64,000 nt of DNA from Asparagopsis taxiformis (taxonomy: Eukaryota; Rhodophyta; Florideophyceae; Bonnemaisoniales; Bonnemaisoniaceae), in the NCBI GenBank assembly GCA_030407315.1, contig JALQPE010002422.1, positions 1 through 64,000 of the forward strand, written 5' to 3'. Below, piece by piece: positions 23,103 to 34,259 of this stretch. The position numbers were made by a program, and so were the translations under genes. Under the pieces are notes generated by a model. It made no database searches. It was not told where the DNA came from and saw only the letters and a list, made by a program, of their open reading frames with translations. Within the stretch, counting starts at the first letter, position 1. Each line of letters opens with the position of its first letter.

Positions 23103-24880
23103 TCTTGGGATCGGTGAAACCTGAAGTATCTGAATTTTGAGAAAGCATGCACTTTTCCAACCGAATTCTCACTCCGGCAGAGACCGGAGAAGTTTGCCAC
23201 GTGCAACATACGAGAGACAGAGGGTTCCGGAGTATAGGACACTCTGAGTTGTTCAACTAAATGTTCCATAGTGACGGCGTTGTGGAAACGTAGCCTGCGA
23301 GAGGTACAGCTAAAGGCCTGGTCGATGTCTGCATGGGTGTGGCCGATGGGTAGGAAAGAAGCGTGTACTTCTTCAAACACACCCCAAGCAGCGAGACATT
23401 CTAGATAGCAAAACAGAAACGTGTTCTTGTTCTCTCTCGTGCAATTGTCTACCTGCAAGTACAGTGTTCCCTGAAGACTCGAACCCATAGCCTTTTTGGT
23501 AAGAGTCCTGTGAATTGCCTCGATGATATGATTTGCCCCAGTTTCGAATTCAGCAGTAAGTGTGTACAACGAAAGATGCTTTCGGACACCATGTTCGAGA
23601 ACACCTATGAGTCTCACCTTCAAACTATGACCAACAGTCGCTTTTGTACATACCGTGAAATGGGGAAGACCGTATCCTGATTGATCAGCCCCGTCTACGA
23701 TCAGAGACGTGAACCTGGAGGGATATAGTGACGCTTCTTCACACTTCTTTTGATACTCCCTGCGTTCCCGTGCCACCATCTCGATATGACGCTGGCGACG
23801 TTCCAGAAGCGGAGCAGTGCGTTGAATATCTGTCCCGATGGCTTCCAGTTTATCACGTATGTACTCACATTCCGAACATTTCGTGAACCTCTGGACACGC
23901 CGAACCTTGATATTCGCACAAAACGTGTTCCAGGTGTTGTAGAAGTAGCTCAAAGTTGGTGGGTTCCGGTTCGAGTATAATAACGTAAATTGGTCGCAGA
24001 ACATCTCGTACACAGCCTTCTTCTCGAAAAGAGGCAGATGCTTCTCTCCACTGTCTGGCATCATATCAGCAGTCGAGGCAGACAAGCGTTCAAGGAAGCA
24101 GATCACTGCATCTCTATGTGGAGAGCCAGAAATTCGTTTCGGAGAAGCCATAAATGGAAGACTCCCATTCTGGCAAGCTTTCTTTACCGAGGTCTGCAGG
24201 TGTCGTGAAAACTTGAAGCTGAACTCTAGGAATTCGCAACACACAGGCTTCCCAGAGAAGTAGAACCGGTTACTGTTTGGTTCCAGTAGAGCGTGCAGAT
24301 ACCTGCGGCGATCGTCCCTGTTGTACAACAAAACTCGTTCTGCTTCATTCCGAAGGAAAACATGGTCGGTTTTTCTGAAGCATCCCTTATTGCAGCATGG
24401 TATTCTTCTTATATCTGTTTTGGGCAGTGACAAACTGAACTTCACCCGCCTCTCTAGCATGCTGCTCTTTCGACGAACTGAACTGGACCTCGTCACACTT
24501 TCATAATTCTTCCTGTGTTGTAGTCGTGAAAATGGTTTATACATCGAAGCCGTGGATCGGAAAGAGTCGGAAGAAGTACCCACTATTCCATGCATCACTT
24601 CATCGTGGCTACGCGGCATAGATATGGTTTCAACAGAAGGAGCGTGTTCTGATTCGGAGTCCCTAGAAAGAGATTTCATGTATGATTCGGCTTTCTCCAG
24701 TGCGTCATTCCTAGCTTCGGCGAGATGAAAACGCGGAGCCATCTGCTGTGGGAGCAGAACGAATGATCTCTGAACGGTAGTTAGATTTGCAGGTAGCGTG
24801 GAAAAGAGATGGCTGCAAGACGAGTATATCGGTTGATCAAGATGCATGGTGAGTAGGAATGACACCGGTGAGACGTTCAT
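23103..24880 (-). pseudogene. N-terminal and catalytic part of a DDE-type transposase, split by insertion
   Basis: The frame opens at 24880 and holds about 590 codons before the insertion at 23102. Seen in order: a basic Ser-rich N-terminus, a CCNKGCF zinc-type motif (residues 162-168), a conserved helical block (NRDDRRRYLHALLEP), a second Cys pair (CSECEY, 335-340), then an RNase H-like core with VDGADQSG (D396), LQVDNCTRENKN (D478) and FLPIGHTHADIDQAFS (513 on). This core pattern occurs in many transposon-derived eukaryotic proteins, annotated as the DUF7869-type domain to my knowledge; the catalytic assignment of the three acidic positions is inference. The 8-9 codons after the insertion point belong to the nested element. 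The rest of the gene is at 8025-8712. It lies just downstream of the ParB-methyltransferase on the same strand (259-bp gap), which suggests one mobile unit. Confidence 0.7.
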
Positions 24881-25139
24881 CTAATATGGATGCAGAGTGG
24901 CCTCCTCGACGGCGATAGTTGGCCCAGGATACAGCGCCAAATACCTATGTCAAATCAATCTCTGTTGTGAATGGAGTACGGCTGATTGGTTGATTTGTGC
25001 TCTTCATGCGCCCATGATTACGGGGAAAAATGACAACAATCTTTCCTCTCTGAAGGTTTACAAATGGTACGAAACAGAGCTAAAGGTTTATTGCAGTGGT
25101 TTTGTTCAAATCTGCCGAGCGAAACTATACGTAATAAGA

Positions 25140-25982
25140 CTAAGACAACGGCCTCATCTTGTTCAAGTCCCATGCGAATATCCCGTTCAGCCCTTTCAAA
25201 GTTCCAGGAGGAGGTTCAATACAATCGTATTTGTACGGGTAAGGACAATCCAAACAACATTCGTTCGGTTCGAACATATAACAAGATACAAGTTTCTGAT
25301 CCTCACCTTGAAAGTTCGCTAGAGGTACATTGTGTATTGTAGTTTGGAACCTCTCATCACTAGTTCCTGCACAAAGGAGAGACGCTTTTCCGACGACCTG
25401 ATCCAAAATGTATAGTTCAACAGAATCTCCTCCTTTCAGTACTCTCTCTATTCCTTCGATAGTGGATTCACCGGCATTTGTATTATCATCTTTTCCCTTT
25501 TTCTGTAGCGAACAGATTTTCGGTTGGCTTAGCAGAACGCCATCCTCTGCATGATTCCCTGTTCTCCTCTTCTTCGATCCGATACGTGATCTCAGATCAT
25601 TATGATACAAAGCATCGGCAATAGAACGAAGTCTTTCATGAGCGAGACGGAAAATCTTGGTACTAGCTTCCACAACCACACATGAACGGGCTGTCTTCAT
25701 CGCTGCGATCGCAGTAGTAAGTGTTCCTCCGTAAACATCAATAACTGAACCCCTCTCAGGACAAAACGTGTTGATTATCTCGGATAACATTCCAATATGT
25801 TTCTCTTCTGTTAGAACAGGAGATTTTGTTCCTGGAGTGAGAAGTTTGTCTTTCGAAACGGGAATTCTGGACATTGCAGCGAATTTCCGTTTCGTTTTCT
25901 GTTGGGACGAGGTGATATTGGCTTCGAAGGTCTGGCTTGAAACCGTCCTTACGATGTCCGGGAGCCCTGGCAACAACTGCAA
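25140..25982 (-). CDS. C-terminal part of the ParB-methyltransferase (motif I region), frameshifted
   Basis: This frame overlaps and continues the 25756-28173 frame with a shift somewhere in 25756-25982. It contains KSPVLTEEKHIGMLSEIINT followed by VIDVYGGTLTTAIAAMKTA and VVVEASTKIFRLAHERLR. That is the C-terminal half of a beta-class amino-methyltransferase: a KP..L helix, the S-adenosylmethionine-binding motif I (usually DPFxGxGTT, here DVYGGTLTT) and the acidic motif II residue. A tail of about 100 residues follows, with cysteine-rich ECCLDCPYPY near the end. Coming after DPPY rather than before it places the enzyme in the beta-type motif order used by N6-adenine and N4-cytosine methyltransferases. 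The degenerate motif I may mean weakened SAM binding or decay. It could be rejoined to the upstream part by an intron or by correcting one base; I cannot tell which. Confidence 0.65.
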   Translation of the reverse strand: MQLLPGLPDIVRTVSSQTFEANITSSQQKTKRKFAAMSRIPVSKDKLLTPGTKSPVLTEEKHIGMLSEIINTFCPERGSVIDVYGGTLTTAIAAMKTARSCVVVEASTKIFRLAHERLRSIADALYHNDLRSRIGSKKRRTGNHAEDGVLLSQPKICSLQKKGKDDNTNAGESTIEGIERVLKGGDSVELYILDQVVGKASLLCAGTSDERFQTTIHNVPLANFQGEDQKLVSCYMFEPNECCLDCPYPYKYDCIEPPPGTLKGLNGIFAWDLNKMRPLS

Positions 25983-28173
25983 ACTCGCACGCGTTTTGTG
26001 GGAACATATCTCCGCGATGTGCTTGTACAGTGTTCGTGTCTTTCATGAATACGAAAGGGTATTCCGGACCGTCGAAACCGACGTTTCTCAGCTCATGCAG
26101 GAATGCTGGAAAGTTTCGGAATGATACAAAACAGAAAAACCAGCCACCTGGCTTCAAGGCTCTCCTTGCAAACTGGCATAATGCATTGATTTCCTTATCA
26201 CTTATGAAATTGTTATATGCGGTATTACGAAGGGATTTAGAATTCGGAGTTCCATACGGAGGGTCGGTAAGAACTAAATCCTGAAGAGGGTACTCATCTG
26301 TCCATATTTCCTTGTCGAAGTCCTGCCATTTCATCTGATAGCATGTAATTCCCATTTCAAGAACGTAGTCTTTTCTTTCTGGCTCATTCGTACCAGATGA
26401 ACCGCGTTTAGAATGAAGGTTGAGGCGGTCTGAGTTGATACTAGGTGAAGCAGAGACATCGTTCTCTGTTATCATTCGGTCCACTGGAATAGAAGTTTTC
26501 GGTCCGGTGATAACCTTTTCGGAAGCGTCAACTTCATCTTGTACAGATTCTTGCGTTATCTGGCTCATCTTCGGTACCGAGACTATATCCTCATCACATA
26601 TTTCGGAGCCTAGTTGAGGAACACTATCTTCCTTCGAGACATCTTTTTGTTTCTCTTCTTTCGCGTCCCTTGTATCTGCATTTTCGTTATCGGCTGCCGT
26701 CTTGCCAATTTCCTGACAGAAAGAATCGGGATCTGGGTCTTTTCGATGGCTTTCCCGATACTTCTTTTCCTTCATGGGAGCAATTTGAGGGCAAACTTTC
26801 CGGTACTGCTTCAAAAGAGCATCCAGAATATTATAATCGTTTCCCATGTTCTCCATAACATCAGTATCGAACTTTGATGAGCGAAGTAGATTCTGCTTGA
26901 TTGATTCCATGCCCTTTGGCCATACCTGTCCTTCATGAAGAACCTCGAACTTACGCGCTTCTTTCATCGCTGCGCATGTGTATTCGTATTGCTGGAGGGT
27001 ATCTTTGTATGATACTGGTTTGAATTTATTCAATCTGGAGATTCCCCGAAGCCTGTAAAGAGTATGAACTTGAACTTCTTCAGCATCAGTACCCGAAGCA
27101 TTCATGAACTTGGTTGCAGATTTCAAAGATGTTAAATTCACAAATTTGCGATACACGCGACAGTCAACGCTTGTCATTGGGGTATTAGTACCCTTTCTCC
27201 GAGTTTTCAATGCCATACTGTTGCTAGAAGGAGGTTCTGCCAAGTCTGGATGCTCCGAATTCATAATTGTTCCAATCTCTTCGATCACTCGCACAGGAAG
27301 GCGCAATGCCGTCGCAGCAGTCTGTCTGACGGTGTTATCCTTGAGGTGGGAGCAACCATCATATGCGGCAGCAACTTGTTTGGCTGTAGGTGGCTTTGAG
27401 GTCATGCTCTGCATCCGGTGGGCTTCTTCTTTCATTCCGCTCAGGATATCATAGAACGTGGTTTCGACATATAATGTTGCATCATGCTTACGGTTCTGAT
27501 GTCTGCCTAGTTGTTTCAGAACTTGGATAGAATGACCTCCTTTCAGTATCGTGACAGGCCACATAAAAGAGTCCCACCTCTCCGGGTTCTCATCCATTAA
27601 CTCCTGGATTGCAGTCAGTCTGTGCATACCGTCAACAACTCCGTACCAAACGGAACGGCATTCGGACTTCTCTTTCGCCTCACTGTCAGAAAGAAAATCA
27701 CCCTGAGGACCGCGTATCGTTTTGAAAAAGTCAATAATGTGGCGCTGGAACGACCCGGTCAACTCGACTACGATCGCATTGTCGGAGCCCGAAATGAATC
27801 CATCAATTCCGTTTGTTTCATCTTGTTCTTGACATTGTGCTGACTTTATGTTTCCAGAAAATATCGACTTCAATCGCAACACACCAGAGCGCACTACTTG
27901 TCGAACAGCAGTGAGTGGGATGCATGCCCGCGGATCAACACGTGTGTTCGTAGACCCTTCCATGACGTCTGCAAATAAGGCGGTATTAGTGTGCTTCATG
28001 GTGGAAGTACCCGGTTCCTCTTCTGGAGGACCTGATTTGGAACTGAGTCTGGACCCACTCCTCTTGAAGAATCTCGTCATGTCATCCAGTTCTGAAATAA
28101 TGAAGTGCCGGGTAAGAAATGAAGGGGAAACAGAAGCTATAAAACTCTGTATCAATTTCTCGCACTTTCGCAT
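25756..28173 (-). CDS. ParB-like domain fused to beta-class DNA amino-methyltransferase (motif IV part)
   Basis: 805 codons, uninterrupted. The N-terminal third carries a ParB/sulfiredoxin-type module: an IPLTAVRQVV start, an IVVEL strand, then GVVDGMHRLTAIQEL (residues 178-192, the hallmark DGxHRxxA box) and a following RHQNRKH segment. The middle is helical, then acidic and disordered (470-610). The C-terminal part holds LVLTDPPYGTPNS (DPPY at 637-640, catalytic motif IV of N6A/N4C methyltransferases) and ALKPGGWFFCF. The SAM-binding motif I lies in the overlapping frame 25140-25982. ParB-methyltransferase fusions are known from phages and bacterial mobile elements; the expected role is sequence-specific methylation of adenine N6 or cytosine N4 in DNA, with ParB as a DNA-binding or nuclease module. 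It sits 259 bp upstream of the transposase on the same strand. Start chosen as the first ATG of the frame; the ATG at 27996 (M59) is an alternative. Confidence 0.75.
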   Translation of the reverse strand: MRKCEKLIQSFIASVSPSFLTRHFIISELDDMTRFFKRSGSRLSSKSGPPEEEPGTSTMKHTNTALFADVMEGSTNTRVDPRACIPLTAVRQVVRSGVLRLKSIFSGNIKSAQCQEQDETNGIDGFISGSDNAIVVELTGSFQRHIIDFFKTIRGPQGDFLSDSEAKEKSECRSVWYGVVDGMHRLTAIQELMDENPERWDSFMWPVTILKGGHSIQVLKQLGRHQNRKHDATLYVETTFYDILSGMKEEAHRMQSMTSKPPTAKQVAAAYDGCSHLKDNTVRQTAATALRLPVRVIEEIGTIMNSEHPDLAEPPSSNSMALKTRRKGTNTPMTSVDCRVYRKFVNLTSLKSATKFMNASGTDAEEVQVHTLYRLRGISRLNKFKPVSYKDTLQQYEYTCAAMKEARKFEVLHEGQVWPKGMESIKQNLLRSSKFDTDVMENMGNDYNILDALLKQYRKVCPQIAPMKEKKYRESHRKDPDPDSFCQEIGKTAADNENADTRDAKEEKQKDVSKEDSVPQLGSEICDEDIVSVPKMSQITQESVQDEVDASEKVITGPKTSIPVDRMITENDVSASPSINSDRLNLHSKRGSSGTNEPERKDYVLEMGITCYQMKWQDFDKEIWTDEYPLQDLVLTDPPYGTPNSKSLRNTAYNNFISDKEINALCQFARRALKPGGWFFCFVSFRNFPAFLHELRNVGFDGPEYPFVFMKDTNTVQAHRGDMFPQNACEFAVVARAPGHRKDGFKPDLRSQYHLVPTENETEIRCNVQNSRFERQTSHSRNKISCSNRRETYWNVIRDNQHVLS

Positions 28174-29397
28174 GAAGGACTTGAAATGATTGTCATGAAC
28201 GCCATACTCAAGTACAGTGTACTATGCATGGTGAAGCATCTTGGCCATGCAGGACACGACACGGCTCAAACCGGATTACGACGGCGGTGGTGGCCCGAGT
28301 ATCGTGGTTACCATTGCTTGGAAGACAATTGAAGTGGATAGGAGACGCAAGCACTCTCCCAATGATTACCAGTCAGAAATATCAGTAGCGGGGTATTCTA
28401 AAAATTATATTGCGCCGGGCCGTGTCTATCCAGATGATGGAATGATTTGGCAATCTGATTTGCTATATTGCTCACAACACTTGGCATATTTTTTTTCATA
28501 TTTCCCAGGAATGGCCCATCTCACCAGGACTATTTCCTATACAGGAAATGGGCCGTACACATCATCTTTTCGCTGCTAATAGCAGGAATGTCTGAACAGG
28601 TTTCGCCACCTTCCCCTCCGATACCAATATTACCGAACAGGTCTGAGTATCTTGCACACCGAAAACCCATTCTCATTTCCCCATTGCAATGCCATTTTTC
28701 AGTAAACAGCGCAGCTACCAGGTTTCTTTCATCCCTTAATACATTCCATATCCTACATTACACCTTAGAGTACATTCCTACCCACTGCAACTTAGACGAT
28801 AAACAATGCATATTAGAAATAGAAACTCAGACCGAAAGAACATTATTATTGCTTGAACGGTGCACAAAGCAGGCCTGCCGAAAAGTAGTACGTTGTACTG
28901 TTCTCAAACTACAGAAGCTTGATTCGATTTTTGTACAACTAAAATGGTGTTTACAAGGTTCAGGTGCAATAGCATGCAACTTGATACATATAAATGGTAG
29001 AACATTTACATTATGACTCCATTCAATGAACAGAATATTGTTCTACGAACATGTGGAATAATAACGGGAGCAGATAATGAATCGTTCCCACCAAGAGTAT
29101 TCGGATTAGAGATCAGACAGATAACATGTCTTTCCACAGTCATTGCTGGTTGAACTACGACTGGCACGCTGGAATCCTTCAATTCAAGAGAGTTCCGGGC
29201 GTCCAATGAGATCGATGGATTCAAGGCTCATAATTCAAGAATACATCTCGTTCCGAAAAGTACAGAAAGCGCTCATTTGTGACATATTTACATCCTGAAC
29301 GTTTATAACTGATTAGAAGCTGGTTCCCGTTCTGGTATAAAGCAGGACATGTGCTGCAAGTCCCCGACACTTTCGCCCCATACCACCTCCATCAACA
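28174..29397. other. no recognisable gene
   Basis: Contains a plus-strand frame of 182 codons (28468-29016) without recognisable motifs and a short TTTCCTATACAGGAAATGGG inverted motif near 28530. I see nothing else. Confidence 0.5.
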
Positions 29398-30446
29398 ATG
29401 ACCGAATCATCAGGATCTAAAATAGACCGACTGTCTTTCGCGATGAAAGGACAGGTGTCCTCTATCAGGAAGAGAAATCTGAACAGGGCAAAAATCATAG
29501 CGAAAAAGTTCGAAGATGGAGAATTGCACAAGGTACAATGCTGTTCCCGGCGCTGCTTCGAAATGCTGCCAGCGAAGATCTAGTAAGGGACTCATTTCGA
29601 GTCGTTGAGTATGATCGTACGAGACGACAGCGCTACTTAGTATCGTTATATGAGCCGGTGTCGGAAATGTACGCATATCGCGGGAGTGCCGTCTGCTATC
29701 AATTCTTAACGCAGGTATTCGGCTTCTCCCGCGAGATGCAGTGGTCAAACAAAAAACCACTGAAAAAAGCTGCGCAACTGGCGATCGAGAAAAAAAAGGG
29801 GGGAGAGTGTGAACGTTGTGAGCGCTGTATGCGACTCCGCTCTCCATCTCCTCACCATCGAGTACGCTTGCCGGCAGACAAAGCGCATCAATCCGCGCCG
29901 AAAAATTCGCACATTGACACGTTCAGTGCACAGAAATCTGATATGGACAAATATCTAGCGACGCAAACACAGCCGCAATCTCCTACGGACAAAAATGAAG
30001 TGTCGCGTGCTGAGCAGCAGTTTCAACCCTCCAAAGCTACTGAAAAGCCCATCGTGCAACAGTCCGAAAATTCGGAGACGCTTTCGATTCACGAAGAAAC
30101 GGCGCCGCCGAGTCTTCTGAATGCTACACAATCGGGAAAGAAGTTGTTTCTGGTGGTCAAAGGGGACCAGTGTACGGATGAGGAGCCGTTCTGGGTGGCG
30201 AGAACACATAGAATTACGCGCAAGGGAAACCGTATCGCAAAATTGATGGTTCATTGGTACACCAAAACGGACGCTGACTCCTACCGGAGTAGGTACAAAC
30301 CGTGCTTTGTGCTCGGCACTCCTACACCCTGGATTGACACAATTGCGCTTACTTCGGTGATTACAACGTTTGACTCGCTAGTGGACGGAAAGTTAGATGG
30401 TGCAACCTGTGATCGAGTACGAGAGCAGTTGCCATCGTTTAAATAA
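29398..30446 (+). pseudogene. core-deleted derivative of the same transposase family
   Basis: From 29398 the plus strand encodes a zinc-type CCSRRCF motif, then after a one-base frameshift near 29565 an open frame to 30446. Its first 70 codons match the transposase at 23.1-24.9 kb: VEYDRTRRQRYLVSLYEP there reads YNRDDRRRYLHALLEP, and both continue into a Y/C-x-FL..FSR block. The catalytic core with D478 and GHTHADID is absent. Instead a linker rich in Gln/Ser leads straight into the C-terminal domain (KLFLVVKGDQC, EEPFWVARTH, RYKPCFVLG) also seen at 8025-8405. It is either an internally deleted, non-autonomous transposase or a domesticated DNA-binding derivative. The 302-codon frame itself is intact. 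Confidence 0.6.
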
Positions 30447-30529
30447 GTTGGTAAGACCGTTCACATAATGTATGTCGTTCAGAATCTCTTTAATGCCACT
30501 CACTCATTCATAATAATTCATATTGCAAA

Positions 30530-30900
30530 GTGCTGTGACGTGCATGCACTGTTGCACTGATTGCTTCACTGCCGCCACACAGACATGCACACTTATTTGT
30601 ACACCCTTCCGTGCCATCCATGCACGCCACAGACTCATGCACACTTCTTTGTACACACACCCATGCACAATGCACGCCACAGACTCATGCAAACATATGT
30701 GTAAATCCATCCATGCTATGCATGCTCCACGCTCCTATACCCCTGTACAATCATACACGCCGTATTGCAAAGTGCCGACGACCATACACTGCTTCACTTA
30801 TTGATTCTCGAACGCCACACACTTATGTGTACAACCACCCGTGTCATACATGCTCCACACTCCTATACCCCTTTACAGTCATATGCTCCAGGCATGGACT
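30530..30900 (+). repeat. degenerate CATGCAC / GCCACACAC repeat
   Basis: Irregular copies of CATGCACAC, CCATGCA and GCCACAGACTCATGCA at spacings of about 60-70 bp. The 200-300 bp on either side share the GCATGCA richness. No gene. Confidence 0.6.
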
Positions 30901-31379
30901 GCTATAAGATCCTATTTGCACGTTGAGTGTGTGATGCAGTCCATGCATGGACGTATCACATGCTCCGTCGTGTGCTGATGTCCGCGTCGGCATGCACGCA
31001 CTGTTGAGCGTGAATTACAATGAGCACCGCCAAGACATCCACGCCATGGCGTCTCGAGTACACACATGTACACAATCATTGTGCACATTGTGCACATTAT
31101 GCTCAAAGTATGCAACCGAAACACTGCCACTTATTGGCGGGAGGTACAACATGTCACGGAGGGGTGTGCTTGAAATTTGAGCACAACAGGCCGGTACAAA
31201 ATTTTGAGTCACAATTTTGAATTGTGACATGTGATCAAATTTGTACCCGCGGCCGGCGGCTTTCTACTGGAAGCACGCCGGCCATTTAACTGCCAGATGC
31301 ACATTTTCTGTAAGCCGTGCATGCATGACCCATCAAGGCCATGAAATTATTCCCTCTCCCTTCCGCCTCGCACATCCTC

Positions 31380-34096
31380 CCTCTGCAATGTGTTCCCTTC
31401 CGCCCTCAACGTCTTCCATGAGTGATAGTCACACATTTCTCAGCTTTTCGCGCGTCGTAAGTGCTCTCTGCGTCTTCCTTGCATTCTTCCCCGCCTGTTC
31501 ACCGCAAGTTTCCGTCGCCAACTTGGGCGAAATCAATTCTACTCAAGCGGAAACAATTGTTCTGGCGAATTTTTTTGGAATGGCATCACCAGCAACGACC
31601 ACAACTAACACCACCAAATTCTACCGCCCATTCGCATGGCTTTCCTCAGCCTTTGTCTGATCAACCAGAGTCACGAGAAAAGCGTTCATATCACTCACAG
31701 AAACCATTGCGAAAAGTGCAACCTCCACCCAAGCCTACTTCGAAGCGCTTTCGCCATACGTCCCATACTTCAGATCTCGTAACCAAAGAAGGTGGCGCTC
31801 GAATTCGCCTCTCGGAAGCGCATAATTCGCCAACGGTGCCCTCATCTTCGTCATTTCCTCCAGTGCACACAGCTAAAACACATCGCCAGCTTCCGTGAAA
31901 TTTTTCCGAGCGCAGTTCTCAGGAGTCAACTTCTTCCGATGTTCGTGTTGTTGCTCAGGCCACCACCCGTCGCACCTCTGCAACAGCCACTCCTGCCCTT
32001 CCGCCTCGACCACCACTATTATCTGCTCAAGTATCGTCGACAGACACACTTAATCTCAATGACAGTCCTCGCATTCGCTTACCCGATCCTCTCCCCACTC
32101 CTTGCCAGCCCTTGCGTCTTCGTAATGCTTCAAGTGCGAGCCCAACTATTCCTCCACCTTCTACTCATCCGCCAGACACTTCTACCCCACACCAGCTCTT
32201 TCTTCGCGCATTCCAACACGTACATCAATTACAACAGATGACTCTGTGGACGATTGGGGCTAGGATGAACTGTCTGATGACTCTGAAATCGCACCAACCA
32301 AGTTTCCAGCGAAGGGAACTGCCGCTAGCCGAAGCGGATCTATTAGTCGTCTTCACGATCGCATATCACCACCGCAGAAAGCAACCTCGTCAAACAGTGT
32401 TAGGGATCACGGTCCACGCGATACAATTACTCTCACTGCATTTGACGAAGAGTTGGACCAGCACGCCAAATTAGGTGCATCAGATCTTCCTCTTGTGAGT
32501 AATGTCATTGGTGTGTATGCAGATCCTGCTGCAGAAACAGACGATTGGGGGGATGACTTTATCTTGGAACAGGGCCATTCTCCTTCTGGTGATTCTAGTG
32601 TGTATACGAGTGAAGCACTTTCACCAACAGTCTTTGACAATGATGCACAGGCTAGCCTAGACGAGGATGATTCTGAACAAGTTTCCACTGAAAAACTCAT
32701 TTCAGATACAAGCAGTAAGCGCAATTCCTTGGATAAACTGAAGGAAGCCGTCCGCAGCTCAATCCGAAAGAACGCTGAAACTTCTCTCCCGGTTACTACC
32801 TGCCGCTCTGCGAAAATTGCATCATCCCCCCGCCGCACTGAGCGAGTTGCGAAACGCCTGCAATTGAATGATAATGATGGTTCATCCAATGCCACGAATC
32901 GTGACGACGATAGCAGTCTTACTGATTCTGACGAAGACGTTGATCGAACTAGTGATGGAATAAAAGGATTAGGCTGCCGATACAACATGGCTAAGAGGGG
33001 ACACTATGTGTGGCTATATCATACAAACATAACGTTGGAAGCGATGCCAACCTTTCACAACATCATCAGGAAGAATTGAGCAGATCGCTGCTCAGATTGC
33101 CCGAGGAGGTTGGTCGAAAACGAGACACTGATAGGTCGTGGTATGAGGAAGGGCTCATGCCATTTATCGTTCTGCCAGTCATCTATGTCAAGCGGGCTGA
33201 TAATTTACCCGAACGCCCCATAGATTAGATGGATACTATGTGGATTAACATTGAACGTGTGGCTGCTTCGGTTGGGAGAGGGATGGTGTCCGCTGGGAAA
33301 AATTTTGGACGCAAACAACTTTCTACTGCTGGATTAACGTTGGAAAATACGTCATTGTTTCATTTAGACTGATGGTTGAGTACGGCGATGGATCAGAGCA
33401 ATGAAGAACAATTTCAAGCACTACTTTTTGCAATGAGTAACACTGAGATGCTTGAACGGCAGACATACTTCCCAGCAGATAAAGAGGCGTTACTGCAAAT
33501 GGCTTATCAAGCATTTCAGAGCCCTGATAAAGTGGTGAGGTTGATACCAATCAGTAATTATATGATGAGAGACGAAACTATTTGGAACACTGATGATGAG
33601 TGGCTGGGTGAGTTTGAATGGTGTAGGGAATCAATGCGCTCCAAAGAATCTAACGCTAAGAACCACTCCAAAGATATGCTGGTGCAGTCTGTCTCTGTTG
33701 ACTGTTAGAGAGCTTGCTTGATGCTTGCAACAGGTCGAGCAATTCAGGACTCTACAGCAAGGTTACTATCAGACGGAAGTTCCTCGTATAGTGGAGACGG
33801 AAATACGTCTACTGGCAACCGAAAATGGGCAAGTCAGTAGTACGCATGACAATTTGATCCACGCGCCGTCAACATCACAGCTCGCAAGCGACTCATCGAT
33901 ACAGAAAGCGGCGCAGTTGTCTGCACTGTCGTCGGTTGGAGACCAAAGTGAATCAATCGCAAACATCCAATTCCAACTTTCAGGATTGAGATAAGCTAGT
34001 TGTAGAATTGCGGCAACTAATGGAATGGCTTAGAAAACTTGATGGCTCAATTTACTATTGGCGTTTGGCAAAAGTTGAGGAACAAAGAATGAAGTG
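31380..34096 (+). pseudogene. decayed unknown Ser/Pro/Asp-rich gene
   Basis: Not recognised. A protein-like composition can be followed for about 2.7 kb by switching frames. A possible signal-peptide-like start (MSDSHTFLSF followed by an apolar run) lies near 31419. Pro/Ser-rich segments follow, then an acidic stretch with two DDWG motifs (one followed by a TAG) that feeds the 209-codon frame 32453-33079. After a shift near 33010, frame 1 runs to 33708 with stops at 33226 and 33370. A final helical piece (LRQLMEWLRKLDG) ends at 34096. At least three frameshifts and four in-frame stops make it a pseudogene, or a gene with several introns I cannot place. Confidence 0.4.
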
Positions 34097-34259
34097 AGCC
34101 GATTGAACTTTTACGTAGATTGTTTATCGTATGTACAATTGTAAACGCACAACAGTTCCGCTCTGAGATGACAAAGTTGCCTCCTCACGGCGGATGTCGC
34201 TCCCCATGCGCCGTGATTTACATAAATTTACTTTGCACACAGACGTCTGTTTTGGACGA

